From contig VZRG01000304.1 in the NCBI GenBank assembly GCA_013397435.1, forward strand, positions 372,001 through 436,000: a stretch of 64,000 bases of DNA, read 5' to 3'. A model generated the notes under the pieces. It was given only the letters and a program-made list of their open reading frames with translations. It was not told where the DNA came from and did no database searches. This stretch comes from Erythrocercus mccallii (taxonomy: Eukaryota; Chordata; Aves; Passeriformes; Dicruridae). Below are positions 14,507 to 27,424 of this stretch, in pieces. The translations under genes and the position numbers were made by a program. Every line of letters begins with the position of its first letter. Within the stretch, counting starts at the first letter, position 1.

Positions 14507-14635
14507 TTAAAAACAGAACTTTGTGAAAACGTTAGCATATTTCCTGGAAATGAACATGTTCAGTGGCAGAATTGCAAAGCCAACATTCAGAAGTACCCTA
14601 CCATTAGCTCGACGGGCGAAAAATCTATATGCCAC
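14507..14635 (-). CDS. Possible exon, minus strand, product unrecognised
   Basis: On the minus strand a strong acceptor (pyrimidine-rich, ending 'ccatctttttag') precedes an open stretch of 42 codons starting VAYRFFARRANG and ending at a TAA (14507-14509). It contains two CpG-bearing words (ttcgcccgtcgagc region), unusual for the surroundings. A possible donor (AATG then gtaggg) occurs after only 34 bases, so it could be a 34-base internal exon (14602-14635) or a terminal exon. I do not recognise the peptide. A 42-codon open stretch is compatible with chance, so this is only a candidate. Confidence 0.22.
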   Translation of the reverse strand: MAYRFFARRANGRVLLNVGFAILPLNMFISRKYANVFTKFCF

Positions 14636-17600
14636 CTAAAAAGATGGAAGGAGTAATACAACTACTGCATAAGACGATGCAACATGATACCTGAAAATGC
14701 ATTTGGCTGGCAGAAAAGGAGTTGGTAATGCCTTGAGACAAGTACAGATTTCACAGAATTATATTCCTGTTAATGTGACATATTGTATTTTACATAGTAT
14801 TTGTGAAAAATGTTACCAGTTAATATGCTGACTTGAGTAAGGGTAATACCCTGCCCCCCTAAAGGGGAATATGGACTGGGATTTGCACCAGGAATTGGAT
14901 TGGGATTCCTCCATAGTAGTCTGTAATACCTCTGTTTCCTGAGCCACAATACGAGATCTTAGCTCCTTGGCAATCCTTGCTTTCTTTCCCTCTAATGTGT
15001 ATATTCTGCTATACTGTCTTGTTGCACTCTAACACATCATGACTACCATCTTTGCTTTGTGATCCAATGGTCACACACTTTCTCCTATTTCTTGCATCAG
15101 CACCACACATGTTCTCCAAGAAAAGGCACATTTTACTAAAACCATCCATGAGATTCAAACATTAAAAGAAAGAATGAGAGAGAACAAATGATTCCCAGAT
15201 AAATTGCACAAGTACTTAGTTACCGAAGTCTGTTTTCAGCTCTCACCAATGCCTTTTCATATAGGATTAAAGTTCAAATCTTCAAAACTTCTCAAGTAAC
15301 ACTTCAACAGAACAAGCTTCTTAAATCTCTAAAATGAGATACACTTTCCCAGAACCTTCGTTTTTACAGCTCTCTTCTAAACCTCTTTAGACTATTTCTG
15401 ACTAATCCTAGGAACCCCAAACTAGCCATTATGCACTCAACACAGCCCATTAGTATTGTATACAGCAGTTAATATCACCTCCCCTACATTCCTTCTACTG
15501 GTTGTGTTATTCAAAACCATCGTCTCTAATCCATAAGTGCAATCTACAATATTGGTCTCTAGACCTGGGATCACACATTTGGCTCTATCCAGATACTTCC
15601 CAGTTCAACTTGCCAAGCAATTTAATGGTTAGTGATCTCTTTCCATCAAATTTAGACATTTATTAGGAGCAATGTATTCTTCCCAAGAGCTAAAGCCAAT
15701 GACCAAGAACCTCCTGCCATGTAGAAATGAGGGAGCCTTCCTTAGAGTTTGAAAGTTCCCACCTTACTGACAGGTTTTTGGATTCATTAACCAATTTTAA
15801 TACAGTTAATATGAGTTACAACAAATATGCTTAGGCAAAATCAATTTAATTAAAAGACAGTATCATTAGGATCAGTTTCAAGTGAATCACCCTATAATCA
15901 ACCTTTGTCCTGATTAGGTTTTTTCCACATACTGGCAAGCATCTAATTTTTCTCATTCCCCTCACACTTGACTTATTTCAACATTTGTTTAAGAACAAAA
16001 GAAGTAACAAAAAAATCCCACCAAGACTGAAATGCAAAAACAATTAAGAGTTTCCTATGCTAACAGGATCTGTCAATTTCAGAAGTGTTTATTAACCATT
16101 ATTTAATATAATCCAAACAATAAAGAGGTACTGAATTATCAGTGTAGTATAATTACATCATTTTAAAAAGAGCAAGGAGGCCAAAACAACTGCAGAATAT
16201 TTCTATGCTGTAGAACTTGCCTTGACATTTATCCACATCTTGTTCTCCCTGTGACAACTACAATTTCTTTCACTCAACAGCAAAATGTGTGCAAAACTAT
16301 CTCCTCCTCTACCATTTCATCTAAAAATGATAACATTAAATAAAAATTCATAACTCACAGATACATTTACCACACCTACACTATCTCTCTGTATTTCATA
16401 CTGAAAACAAGATTTTAAAAACCCTGTGATGTACATCCTCACCTATTTAACTTGGAGAACTTGTGAGGCAGGAAACTTCTTGCCTGGCTATTTCCTCTGA
16501 TCTTGTCTCCTAAAACAACTTGTCAATACAAAAGTTTAGTTTTGTGTAACAGACTAATCCTAGACATTTTAGAAGTTACAGACTACTAGTGGTATTTGAA
16601 ATTCGGCTTTTCATCACTGTAAAAATAATACTAATTCAGAGACAGTTTATCATGTCTAGTTTTTGGGGTTTTTTTTTAATTTTCAGTTGATGCTTTATAT
16701 TTGGACTATTTAAGTTTAAATTTAGATGCATTTAAGATGAAACATTTTGTTTATTGGAAGAAGTATTTAAGCTAAAAAAATTTGAAATAAAAGACACAAT
16801 ATGCAATATGCAGAAAGAGACCCTATGCTTCCTCTCAACACCCTTTGCAAAAAGCTGCTCTCCCCATGCTTCATTCACAAAAGAGATAGACAATTAAGGG
16901 GGAAAAATTTTGCTCCTTAATCAGCCTCTTATTGTTTCAACCTATCCTCACAGGTCTTGGATCAAGCGTTATATTTTCAATACTATTTTCTTCTGGATCT
17001 CCAATTTGGCAAGATAATTTTGATTTCTTTGTGTGCATTAAGTGCATGGTTCCAAATTGGACACAATGACCTAGTTGATTCCATTTCTACCCTAGGCTGT
17101 GCGGAGAGATTTACATCACTTTTACAGTGTTGAATGGCAGTGCTTTTATTTACTCATCCTAGTGTGATGTTACATTCTCAGAACTACTTTTTGTGCATGA
17201 TACTCTTGATTTAAGGTCAGCTCTTAACCCACAATCTCTTTTTTCAGAACTCTCAGCCATTCCTTATCCTGGACTCCGTTTTTCTTTAATTTAAAAGCAA
17301 TATTTTAAGTTTGCCCTTAATAGCTTGAATCCCATTTTTCCCTGCTCATTCTAATTTCTTGCTTCATGTTAAATTCTCCTTCAATCTGCCAACCTCTCTG
17401 CAGTGCTTCAGCCTGGTACAATTTTTCACTGCAGTAAACGTGTGTGTCAATGGATCCATTAGCATCCTCTTTTCTTGAAAAGAATAACATAAAAGACTGT
17501 TGTTTGTGCTGCTGCATCAGAAATGACTTATCTAGAACACACTTTTAACAAAGAATACAGTTCAGAGAGACAGAGGAGCAGGAAGCAATCTTTCAAAGAA

Positions 17601-19839
17601 GAATCCAAGCTAAATGCCTACCAGGATAGAAGAGCACACTGAAGCCAAATGTTTGAACAAGAAACAGACTGTGCTGATCCTCAGGCGAGAGGGAAAGTAG
17701 CAAGTAAGATCACAGATACTCCAGAACCACAGAGGGACGGTCCTGATAAAATGGCAGGGCTAAATCAGCAACTTATCCTCCTGAAAAGGTATTTTCCATC
17801 AGGAATCACACACTGATCCATTTAGATATGTAGAAACAGAGACTATCTATCCAAGATTTTAGGTGCCCTTACAATAAATAAAACTCAAGATATACAGGCC
17901 TTTTTCAGAGATTAGTTTATCTTGAAAAGCCTATCGCAGATTAATCTAACTTACAGAATATCCGAGAAAGGAAAGTGTTTTAGAATGCAATAAAAAATGT
18001 TGATTTGATCTTTATTTCTCAACAAACTACATAACAGCAGTTCATAGATGGAATGGATTAGACTAAGTGAGAAATATGATTTGGGGGAAAAAAAAGGAAA
18101 GGCTACCATGGAAACATTTTTTGATATCTGAAAAGAATCAGGAAAAAAATATTAAATAAGTATATGGATGATAATACAGTTTTCCCAAGCCAGACTGTGA
18201 TAGCAGAAAATAATTCCAAATGCAGCTTGTTACAAAATCTGAAAGCAGGAATCCAACACAACCCATGGATTGCATAATCAAGTAATACGGGAAAGATATC
18301 ACCTTCACTGTAGTGCTTAATTACTTGTCTCAACCCACCAGCACTACCTAGATCTTACTTAGACACCTAGCCCAAATCAGCTTTCCTCCACTGCTCAACC
18401 TCCCTCAGTAGTTGAGCAATGCAAACCACTGGCTTAACTTTAGCTCCAGGCACTGCAGTTTATAGACCTGCACAAATCCTTTTAATTACCCTCCCACACA
18501 AGTTAAACATGAGAGAAACAGAAAAGGCAAGAAAAGGTTCATGCAGTTCTCAACCATTGTGCCTCTTTCTTGCTAAAGGAAGGAACACATCTCTGCTAAA
18601 GACAGTCTAACCATCACCACAGCTTCCAGACAAACCAAATTAGCGTGAACACGGAACAACAGAAATTACAAAAGTAAGTAATGACACACAAAGAAACAAA
18701 CTTTAATTTACAAAACTTCAAATCAAGATACAAATTGTTTTATTACATAACATCATGCTCAAGGGAACAGCCAGTTCTGACTACAAGTGAGGTTTTGAGA
18801 AGTCATGAAAGTTCTTCTACCATCCATTCATTTTCAGAGCCTGAAGCACACAGATACTACACCTTGGGCTGGAGAGTTGGAGGCGGGGGTGGGGGAAAGA
18901 CTGTTACACATTTCCTAGTTACCTTCTAAGATTTTTTCCCCTCGGAATCATTGTTTCTAGTTCATACCAGTAAACTATTTCAACTAACTGCAGTGGCTGG
19001 GAGGGATCTGGCAAGATTAGCCACTTCTAGTCTGAAGCTTCCACAGAAGCCTGTTCCTCTCCAAAGTCAAATCATGTATTCCCAGTCTCACAACTTCAAG
19101 AGAAGGTTACCACAAACTGCTGGGTTCAGGAAATGGAAACAAGTCCTCTCATCAACAGGAAGCAGTCACAACAGCTAACCCAGTTTCAAGACACCTACCT
19201 GGACAGTGGACACTTGGAAAGATATCACCATATTCTTTGTTATGGCCTGGTCTGGGGTCTAGGTCCCTAGAATATTATTTGAAATCCCACTTTTTTTTTT
19301 CTTTTTTTTTTAATAAACAATTCATTAAACTCTTATAGTACCACAGTACTTCCAGTATTGTAAGTGCAGAAAACAAATCAAAATAATTGAGAGCACTTTG
19401 GATGTTGCCAGCTTGACAACCACTAGTGAAGTTGGGTGAACTGTAAAAGTATCAAATCTGCAACAAATTTGCATGAACTCTTAGTCTAATTTGTTCAATT
19501 GCAGAAGTTTAAGAAATTTTCACAACTTTCTCATCATAGTTTAGAATACTGATCATAACAGTCGCTTCTACAGTTGCATCAAAAAAGAATAATGTCATAA
19601 TATGCAAGTTCACATCCGCACTTTTATTTCAGCGAAGTTCATTCTTTATGCATTCTTCTCAAGATGAAGAGAGTTACCTTTCTGCTAAGTTTTGTTTAAA
19701 TAAAAAAAAGTGTCCTCAAACATGACTATCACAGTACTTGCCCAGACCTTCAAAACCATAAGAATCTGAAGCATTAACTAACACTGGATCTGGGATATCT
19801 CAGAGCACACAATACTTTCCACCCACAACAGCTTAGTTG

Positions 19840-19885
19840 TTATAATTAGTTAACAGTTAATTAACTAACAGTTAGTTAGTTATAA
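19840..19885. repeat. 46-bp imperfect palindrome
   Basis: The arms 'ttataattagttaac' and 'gttagttagttataa' are near reverse complements around a centre containing the perfect palindrome 'gttaattaac'. Built from TTAGT/TTAAC units, it could form a hairpin or cruciform, or could simply be a local slippage product. Confidence 0.6.
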
Positions 19886-20292
19886 TTCTTGAAAAACTTC
19901 ATGGAGTAGGGCCTGTGCCCAGCCTCTGCAGAAGTACAGCTTATCTCTAAGAAATACATGTAATATCTGCAATACACATGGAAAGGGCCCAGAAATACTG
20001 CCAAAGAAATACAGGATTTTGTGCATAACACAGAGGGTACACAATGAATGTACCAAAGAATTTCTCTTTTTAGAGATGAGAGGCAAAGAGGAGAAGGGAG
20101 ATAAACAGGTGTGAGGAGAAACGAAAGGTGGAATGGGTATCTGATTGACCCATTTTGTCAGTGATCAGTGAAAATGAAGGACCTGACCACTCTTTTGCAG
20201 TTTCCTTTTCTCAGCTGACACAGACTTATCAACAGAAGAGCAATTTTCAGTTGTGAAGGTAACATCACAAAGAATGAGAAGTACTTACTTAC

Positions 20293-20369
20293 AAGCAATA
20301 ATTATTGTTCGAATCAGTACATTTGAGGATTCTTCTTCCTCGTTTTCATTTTGAAGCATAGGCAATATT
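20293..20369 (-). CDS. Best candidate internal exon, minus strand, product unrecognised
   Basis: A 77-base segment on the minus strand has a pyrimidine-rich acceptor (cctcttctactttcag) and a near-perfect donor (gtaagtaag). Only one frame is open across it. It encodes a leucine-rich start (ILPMLQ), an acidic run (NENEEEESS) and a hydrophobic end (NVLIRTIIIA). It begins with one base of a split codon and ends with one. The pattern would suit a helical-repeat protein, but I cannot name a family and make no functional claim. A CR1 tail begins about 37 bases upstream of its acceptor. If real, it belongs to a minus-strand gene that could start at the CpG island near 42.1 kb. It could still be a pseudo-exon. 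Confidence 0.35.
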
Positions 20370-20405
20370 CTGAAAGTAGAAGAGGAAAAGATCATTAGTT
20401 TTTAT

Positions 20406-20600
20406 CACAGAATCATTTAGGTTAGAAAACATCTTTAAGATCATCAAGTCCAGCCATAAACCTATAACTGCCAAGTCTACCACCAAACCATGTCCTTAAG
20501 AGCCACACCTACGTATCTTTTAAATTCATCCAGGGATGGACGCTCAACTACTCAGCTACTCTGGGCAGCCTGTTAGAGCGAGTGACAACTCTTTCAGTGA
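20406..20600 (-). mobile_element. CR1 LINE 3' fragment (antisense)
   Basis: The plus strand shows, in order, 'cacagaatcat' tail, 'ttaggttagaaaacatc', 'aagatcatcaagtcc', 'ccaccaaaccatgtcc', 'agagccacacctac', 'ccagggatgg' and 'ctgggcagcctgtt'. These are the reverse-complement landmarks of avian CR1 3' ends. The copy is 5'-truncated near 20600. It sits close upstream (in minus-strand sense) of the candidate exon at 20293-20369. Confidence 0.85.
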
Positions 20601-21145
20601 CAAAACGATTGTTTTAAGCAAAACTTTACTTTGGGGTTATCAAGGCATGGAACTGGTACATCATTTCCTAACAGTTGTCTCACTAATTCAGAATGGCAAC
20701 ACATTAACAAACTAAACGTTGATTCCTGGCCATTTAACAGAAAAGCAATCAAAAGCTGCACTATCAGACTCTGAAACAGCAATAAATTGGTTGTTGAATA
20801 AGCTTATTTGTGAACCTGACTTCAAGGAAAGGAATGAAAGCAAGAAAAAAAATAAACAGGAAACCAATTAAAGCAACAATAGTTCCAGGAACAAAGGGAA
20901 AAAAATTATAAATGCTTCAGATAACTGACTTTTACTGCAATGAGAATTCTGACAAATTAGTCTTATTTTTGAATGAAAATTAAGTGATTTTGTATTTCAA
21001 AGAGAATCTTCAGCAGCTGTATTGTTAAATGAACAAGATGAACTGGCAACTCTAAAGCTCTCAAAAGCAGCAACAGTGATAAAAAACCAAATCTGAATTC
21101 AGTATTTTCCTATTCATGTAATAAATTATTTAAAGTAATCACCAC

Positions 21146-21412
21146 CTACAAAGCCAGAGCCTACGAACTTCCAAAATTTGAAAGCCTGAGGGAAACAGGG
21201 AGATAGCCTATTTTCCCTTCTATTTGAGATTGATAGTTTGGGTATACTTTGGCTAAAGCACTCAATGAAAAGGTTATAGCTTTTGCTGTGATAAAGTATC
21301 TCAGAACTTCAAACAAAAAAATACAACCCAGTTACTCCATGTATAAAACGTAAAATCAGAAAAAATAACTCGTTCTTTTATTGTACCTCTCATCAAATCA
21401 GCTACACTGGTG
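21146..21412 (-). other. Two short exon-like segments in phase with 20293-20369
   Basis: Segment 21387-21412 (26 bases) and segment 21146-21185 (40 bases) on the minus strand each have a pyrimidine-rich acceptor (ending 'tttttgtgaag' and 'ctgtttccctcag') and a GT donor. Their codon phases join to each other and to 20293-20369 without a stop, giving TSVADLMRG, then FQILEVRRLWLCR, then ILPMLQ. Phase agreement over three segments is suggestive. However, segments this short arise readily by chance and the donors (gtacaa, gtggtg) are weak. Confidence 0.2.
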
Positions 21413-23591
21413 CTTCACAAAAATGGAGAGGTGAAACTTTCAGCTGAAGGTGACTCAAGAAGCCAAGCAGAACAAAATTTTCACATGTTCCAAGAAGTAG
21501 TCCTACAGGGAACACATTCGAACATGGTCTAGAATGTCTAGAATGATGCTTACTCTTACATTTGTGTGAAGCATTATGATGTATTTTCTTACAAGTTCTT
21601 ATTTCCAACCTCATTAACAAGCAGAAGGTAGTACATTATGTGAGCTATACATACGGAAAAATAGATTTAGACAGATTGGCTCATGGTAAACATGAAGTGG
21701 AAACATTTACATTCCATATAACAAAAAGAACTATTACTAAATTTACAAGCTGATTTATTTGTACGCAACATAATTGCAAGCAGTACCAAAAGGCCTTCCA
21801 GTCCTACCAGGCTGGGCAAATCACCATGTCCTACATTAGAGGACAGAAATAAAGCTCTTTGGGTTTTTTCCCACAGCTCCATATAAAGAATAGACACTCG
21901 TTTTACATAAATTATGATTATCTTAAAACAGCCAGCCTACTCTGAAACACTCAAAACCACCAAAAATGTACAATTTTACAGCCTAGTATTGCTAATAAAT
22001 CCCTGAGATTTGAATTCCATTCATAATGTAAAAACTGAAAGTATTTTAAAAAATCTTTGCAATTGTGTTTCAACCACTTCAACAGTATTTACAAATATCA
22101 CTAATTAGACAGTGGTTCCTTCCAGATAAATTTGCCCTCTTACACAGATCATTTTGGAAATAAAAGTCATGAAGTGATCTTGTGGATAGGAAATTTTAGT
22201 TATACACCCAAGTCTGACTTTGAATTGCTGGATGTACCCAGACTAGTCATTACCTTTTTTCTTTTTTTTTTTAATTAACCTATTTATAAAAAAAGTACAC
22301 ATCCTTATAAAGGATTCAATAACATCTGCAGTATTCGATCCAGTCTCCTGCATTATAACCAAAACAGAGTCCAAAACATTTCATCAAAAGTTTTCATATA
22401 CTTTAAGTTGCATTTTAAAAAGACACAAAATCTGAAAGCACAAGAGCAAGGTAATAGAGTTGAAGGATGCCACACTTTAGTGACCGCAGCTACAGAAGTG
22501 TTAGATGAAAATACCTGCATCACCTTAGGAATACAGAGGGCTGCAGCAAGGGGGAAGGAAAAAAGGAAACACTTCTCCCATCCCTCCTCCATTTGACTGG
22601 GGCAAACTTATCTAATTCTGAACACAGACACTAGACCCATATGCCCATAGGCCAGGACTACCTTCCCAATACCACAGTACAGATCAGACCACTCAAAATC
22701 CCACCTTTAGAGAATGGCAAATTGTCTCTGCTTCAGAAGAAGATAAACTATGCACTAAAAAGAGAAAAAAATAAATATTCCCTTTGGATATGTACAGGAT
22801 ACCAGAGGTAGCTCTGAGGAACAGCATTCGTAAAACTGAAAACTTTATGACAAATAACAATCAAATATTTCCTTATCTGCTCTACCCTCATTCTCAGAGA
22901 TTCCTGTTACTCTAGTACCAAGCAATCTCAAATGTTCATTTTTAATTTCTGAGTCCAGGATCAACCTTCTCTTACAAGGTACTCTTACATAAATATATAA
23001 AAGATCATCTTGAACAACTGAGTTTCTTTCTCCCCATTACTGAGACTAGACCTCATCCACTGATTTTCAAACAAGATTTGCTCTTAAATTTATGCATCAG
23101 ATATATTCATTTTCAGATGTTTCTCTCCCATATATGCCCTCACATCCAATAATGACTGTTGTTATTTCTTCCCAGGTCTTACTTACTTCCTTCTCCTTTA
23201 AGACAGCAAGTTCAGCTTAATCACGCTAACAGTTCTTTCTTATCCAAATGATTTGCTCTTCTCTGAGTGTGACTGTGATCAGAGCTAATGCCAATCTAGA
23301 TGTAAATCAATGAATGCTTTATTGGCTGGTCTGAACAATCTGTTTTTAAAAGCTAGAAACCAGCTAGTGTGGTTTAGAATCATGTTACTTTCACCAAGCC
23401 ACATCATCTGAGAAGGAAGCAGATCAGAAGCTGGATGATACAAGACCAATCTGCCTCAGGTCACTAGTCTGCTTCTATCAGGAGTTCTCATCAGTGCTCA
23501 AGTACGTGAATTTGCTTTTTTTTTTTTTTAATTTATTAAACATTTTGTTACTCCAAACACATAAATCTGCTCCTAAGCGTGATAATCCTAC

Positions 23592-23702
23592 CTTCTCTAG
23601 TACAAGCAATTTCTGAAGCACACAGACCAGCTATTTAGTAAAGTCCTCTACATATTCCACTGCTGGCTCTACAGTTCCAAGTTTCAAAAGATGTGACTGA
23701 AC
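23592..23702 (-). pseudogene. Exon-like segment with an internal TAG, minus strand
   Basis: A 111-base minus-strand segment lies between a strong acceptor (tgttctccctaacatag) and a donor (gtagga). It reads as 37 codons in one frame with a single TAG at 23631-23633. Both sides of the stop look protein-like: HLLKLGTVEPAVEYVEDFTK before it and LVCVLQKLLVLEK after it. A single-base change from TGG would explain the stop. It could be a decayed exon, a nonsense variant, a sequencing error, or a chance pseudo-exon. I do not recognise the peptide. Confidence 0.2.
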
Positions 23703-25740
23703 CTATGTTAGGGAGAACATTTCATGAAAATAATCGATTTTAAACAACTTAAAACACTTAACCACAACAAACCCACTTCAACCACACAAAATCAGTAAAT
23801 TGGTAAAGAAAAAGAAATGGAAAATTATTCCTTCTGTAAGCCCAAGTGAGGCTCAGAACATTATTTTTCCAGTTTTAAGAGATAATGTATGTTTCTAATG
23901 GAGAAGCAGCTATACAACTGAAAAACTGAATTTCATTTCTCCTATACCCATCAATCCATCTATCTGGTAGCACTGCTAATTGCTGGTGCTAAGTAAATTT
24001 CCTGAAACAAGTATGGAAAGAAAAACATCCCACAGAGACAGAAGGAAAGCTAATATTTTAATGTATATCTTAAGAAAAATCAGATAGGGTTTTCTATATA
24101 CATTACATAATGGTTTGGGGGTTGGTTTTGTTGCATTTTTTTTTCTTCAGATCCTTACTGCTAAGAGCTAAAAGAGCTGGCATATGCAAGGTACAAAGTC
24201 AAATCATCGAGCTTCTACTGCACAGGGAAGAAGCTCCCAGGAATCATCTGTTTTGCAGAAAAGTGCACAGGATTCTTTCTGCAGTTCAATTTGGTATAGG
24301 AAGTTCCCCTTCAAACAAGCTTTGAACAAACTGGTTTGAAAAGGACATACAAGTGGGTCAATGAAATTTCACTTTCAATCAAGCCAGATCTGGGAGCATT
24401 ATTCCTCAATACTCATCAAAATAAGCATAAAAGACAAAGATTTCCTCACACTTGTTTTTCTTTGTCACAGTACTTTGCCACTTTGACCTTGTTCTAGGAG
24501 TACACCATTTTTAACAGCACAAACAATTAGGAACAAAAATTAGTATCATTAAGTGCTTATCCTTTACAGAAGAAAATATAAAATAGTTGCTTTAAGGTAT
24601 GAAGTCTTCATGATATTGAAATTTTGACACATAATGGTTTCCTAAGGCACAAACTCTGAACACTCTACAAAACTGATGCAGTACACAGAACAGTGCACAA
24701 TCCACTGACTTCTTTCACGGATATATTAAAGGGCCAAATGAAGAATTAAGTTATAAAATAACATCCTAAATATAAACACATTTTTAACCTATCCACTTGC
24801 CAGGAGGTAACAAATCTATGTAACACTGCACAGTTCAAGTTCTTTCCTGCTCCTCTCCTTCAACACACACTGGCCCAACCACTTGACTGATTTCTCCCTT
24901 TTATTTACATGGCCCTAGCTGACACATCCCATTATTCCCGGAAGACACATCACTGTTGTTCAGTGTCTGCAGGCCCACATTTTTCACTTTACAAAGTTTC
25001 GTGTATGCTAGAGTGACATTGCTAATACATTACACTATTGCATGTGTACTGCAAATTTGGGGAAAATTTGGAAAAACACTCCAAGCACTGGACCTCTTTT
25101 AGCTCTCTCAAATCCAGGAAAACATATGCTTCTTTTCCCCAGAGTTCCACTTTTTCTCAGCCATGTGAAGTGCCATCTGTGCTTCCCAGCCTGGCAGGCT
25201 AAAACTCTGCTGTCATTCAAATCACCAGTGAGCAAATTAAAGGCAAAGACTGTCCTCTTTAATAAAATAACAAGACTTACAAATGGCAACCTAGATCACA
25301 GCTCCAAAGGAATGAGTGGCAAGTGTGGGTAGCTGAACGGTGACAGGGAGGAGAAGGTGGCAAACGGTAGAATATCTCCAGAACTTCCTTGTAAACTTCT
25401 GCTTCTCAGCAAACTAACTCAAGAACTATGGGAATAAAAACAAGGCAGGATGGAAATCTCAGAAAGTGAACAAAAATATAACTCAACTGACACAACACAT
25501 TTCGTGAGATACTCCATCCTGTTAGAAGGCATACTTGCCTCAGGGAGGACAGATATTTAGGGTGGGGCAGGAAATCTTATCTTGAAAAGATTAGTCTATC
25601 TGTTCTGAAATACAGAATGCAACAATAGCCAAACACTCCACATAACATTAGAATGGAGAAGTTACAGTGAGCAGGAAAATGCAGACCTCCTACAAATTAC
25701 CAAACCAGAAAATTTAAGTGGATGAGGGATTTGGATGGGC

Positions 25741-25830
25741 TGTTGAGATAGGTTTTGGTTTTTTGGTGGGTTTTTTTTGTGGGTTTTTTTGGGGGGGCGG
25801 AGGGGGTTGGTTGTTGTGTATGATTTGGGC
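25741..25830 (+). repeat. G/T-rich low-complexity run with G-tracts
   Basis: About 90 bases consist almost only of G and T on the plus strand, with several G-tracts of three or more (including one of seven) separated by T-runs. The G-tracts could form a long-loop G-quadruplex. The complementary C/A-rich open frame on the minus strand (25662-25856) is a low-complexity artefact. Confidence 0.7.
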
Positions 25831-26178
25831 TTTTTTCTGACAGATAGCAGAATCATTCAAAGCATAAGATTTAATATTAATGATTCACAGAGCAGGCCTT
25901 TTAGGAAGCAGATCACAGATAAAGTGAATTAACCTCTAGTTGGTAACTGGCTTACCTATTGCCTTTACAATACAATGCCTTACAAAGTTAACCTTAAAGG
26001 TTACATCAATATATTAATGACTAAAACTTTCCCAGTCACTGAAATGCAAAGCATCATGTCAGAACAAGTCCTGGAATACTTCTGATAAAGGCCAACTGCA
26101 CTCCCCCAACCTCTGGGAACAATCTGAGGGTTATCACATGGCTGGGAAAACTTCCAACAGTACTGCGCACACAGCTAC

Positions 26179-26811
26179 CTGTTTTAAGGCTGAAAGATTA
26201 ACAGAAAGGACAAATCTCAATCTGTGCCAGCTGTCCTCTGTAACAGACAATGGTCCACTTTATTAGTGATGATGCAGTCAAAAGGGATTTGAAATCAAAC
26301 CAGCTTAAGGAAACTAAAATTAAGTGCAGATAAAGTCTGGAAAAGTACATTAAAAAAGAGGAGAAAGTAGTAACTACCTTCAGAAATTCAACCAAAAGAA
26401 TGAGAAAGTTCGAATGAAAGAAAATCGCACAGAAAGAACACTCTCTGTAGACAAAGGTTAATGAATGAAAAGGCTGGAAAAAAAGGCTGTCAGGAAAACC
26501 CAGTTAAGAATGTTGTTAGGTGAGAATACAGTCAACATTCAGAAGAAATAATCTACAAGCTGAAATGCTGGCAAAACCCGTTCATTTAAAACCACATCAA
26601 GATACAAAATTTTTTTAAAAAAATCAAACCTGGGTTTGAATTTGAGGGAGGAAATTGCTCATGCAGTACAGCCTCATGTTTATTTGTTACTAGTTGCAGT
26701 AATTAGTTCAAAAGAGAAAGTTTGTCCTACCAAAAGACAATGTTTGACAGTCACAGGAGGAAAAAAAAAATCTACAAGCTTCATAAAAGAAAGACAGTAC
26801 CATACATGTCT
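26179..26811 (-). other. Three exon-like minus-strand segments, one with a stop
   Basis: Segments 26731-26811 (81 bases), 26378-26444 (67 bases) and 26179-26237 (59 bases) each have a good pyrimidine-rich acceptor and a gtag-type donor on the minus strand. If read in continuous phase from the first, they give RHVWYCLSFMKLVDF..., then a stretch interrupted by TGA at 26388-26390, then EDSWHRLRFVLSVNLSALKQ, which ends in phase with 23592-23702. The first contains a ten-T run, which weakens it. The introns between them are about 286 and 140 bases. They may be remnants of one gene or chance segments; I cannot identify a product. Confidence 0.15.
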
Positions 26812-27424
26812 CTGAAAAACAACTGTGATGTTGAGAACACAACACAAAGGAACATGGCTGTAAGCCAATAAAAAAAAAGTCTTATTTGTTTCTACTTCAT
26901 ATTTGTATTAAAAAAGCTAGAGAACCTTGCTATTAATTTTGCAGGATCATTTTAAACTGTGGAATTTAATTCACACTATCAAAGTTCTGACATAAAGCAG
27001 GTAAAGTTTTTTAAAAATTAAAAATATACACCTTACTACCCACTGCAAATACCAGCTATGCCTACAAATACCATTACTCAAGTCTTTTACAGTCAGAGAA
27101 AATTTATATTGAAAGAGATGTGAACACACAAGAAATACCAACACCAACAGAATTATTAAAAGCTCTCTATGTATGATTTGAAATAATTCATTTAATGTTA
27201 AAAGAAAGAAACCACATTTTCTTTTGTGCCTTAAATGCCTCACCCTTTTTCCTTCATTTTTTTCTACCTTCTGAAAAAGGTAAGTTCTTCAAACCTACCC
27301 ACAGTGAGCACATGGTTTGATTTTGCTCTGGAAATTGTACTAGGAATTTGTACATAATTTCATCTTTCCTTTAAAGCTTTTCAAGCAAGAACCAAATAAT
27401 CATAGCACTTTATTCCAAAGTCTA

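Larger units (their letters stand above)
13623..20292. other. AT-rich non-coding stretch with weak exon-like segments
   Basis: No confident gene. Weak minus-strand exon-like segments occur at 14507-14635 (listed separately) and 19199-19258 (20 open codons, good donor 'gtaggt', poor acceptor). A G-rich patch (gaggcgggggtgggggaaag region) lies at about 18879-18898. The rest holds nothing I can name. Confidence 0.5.
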
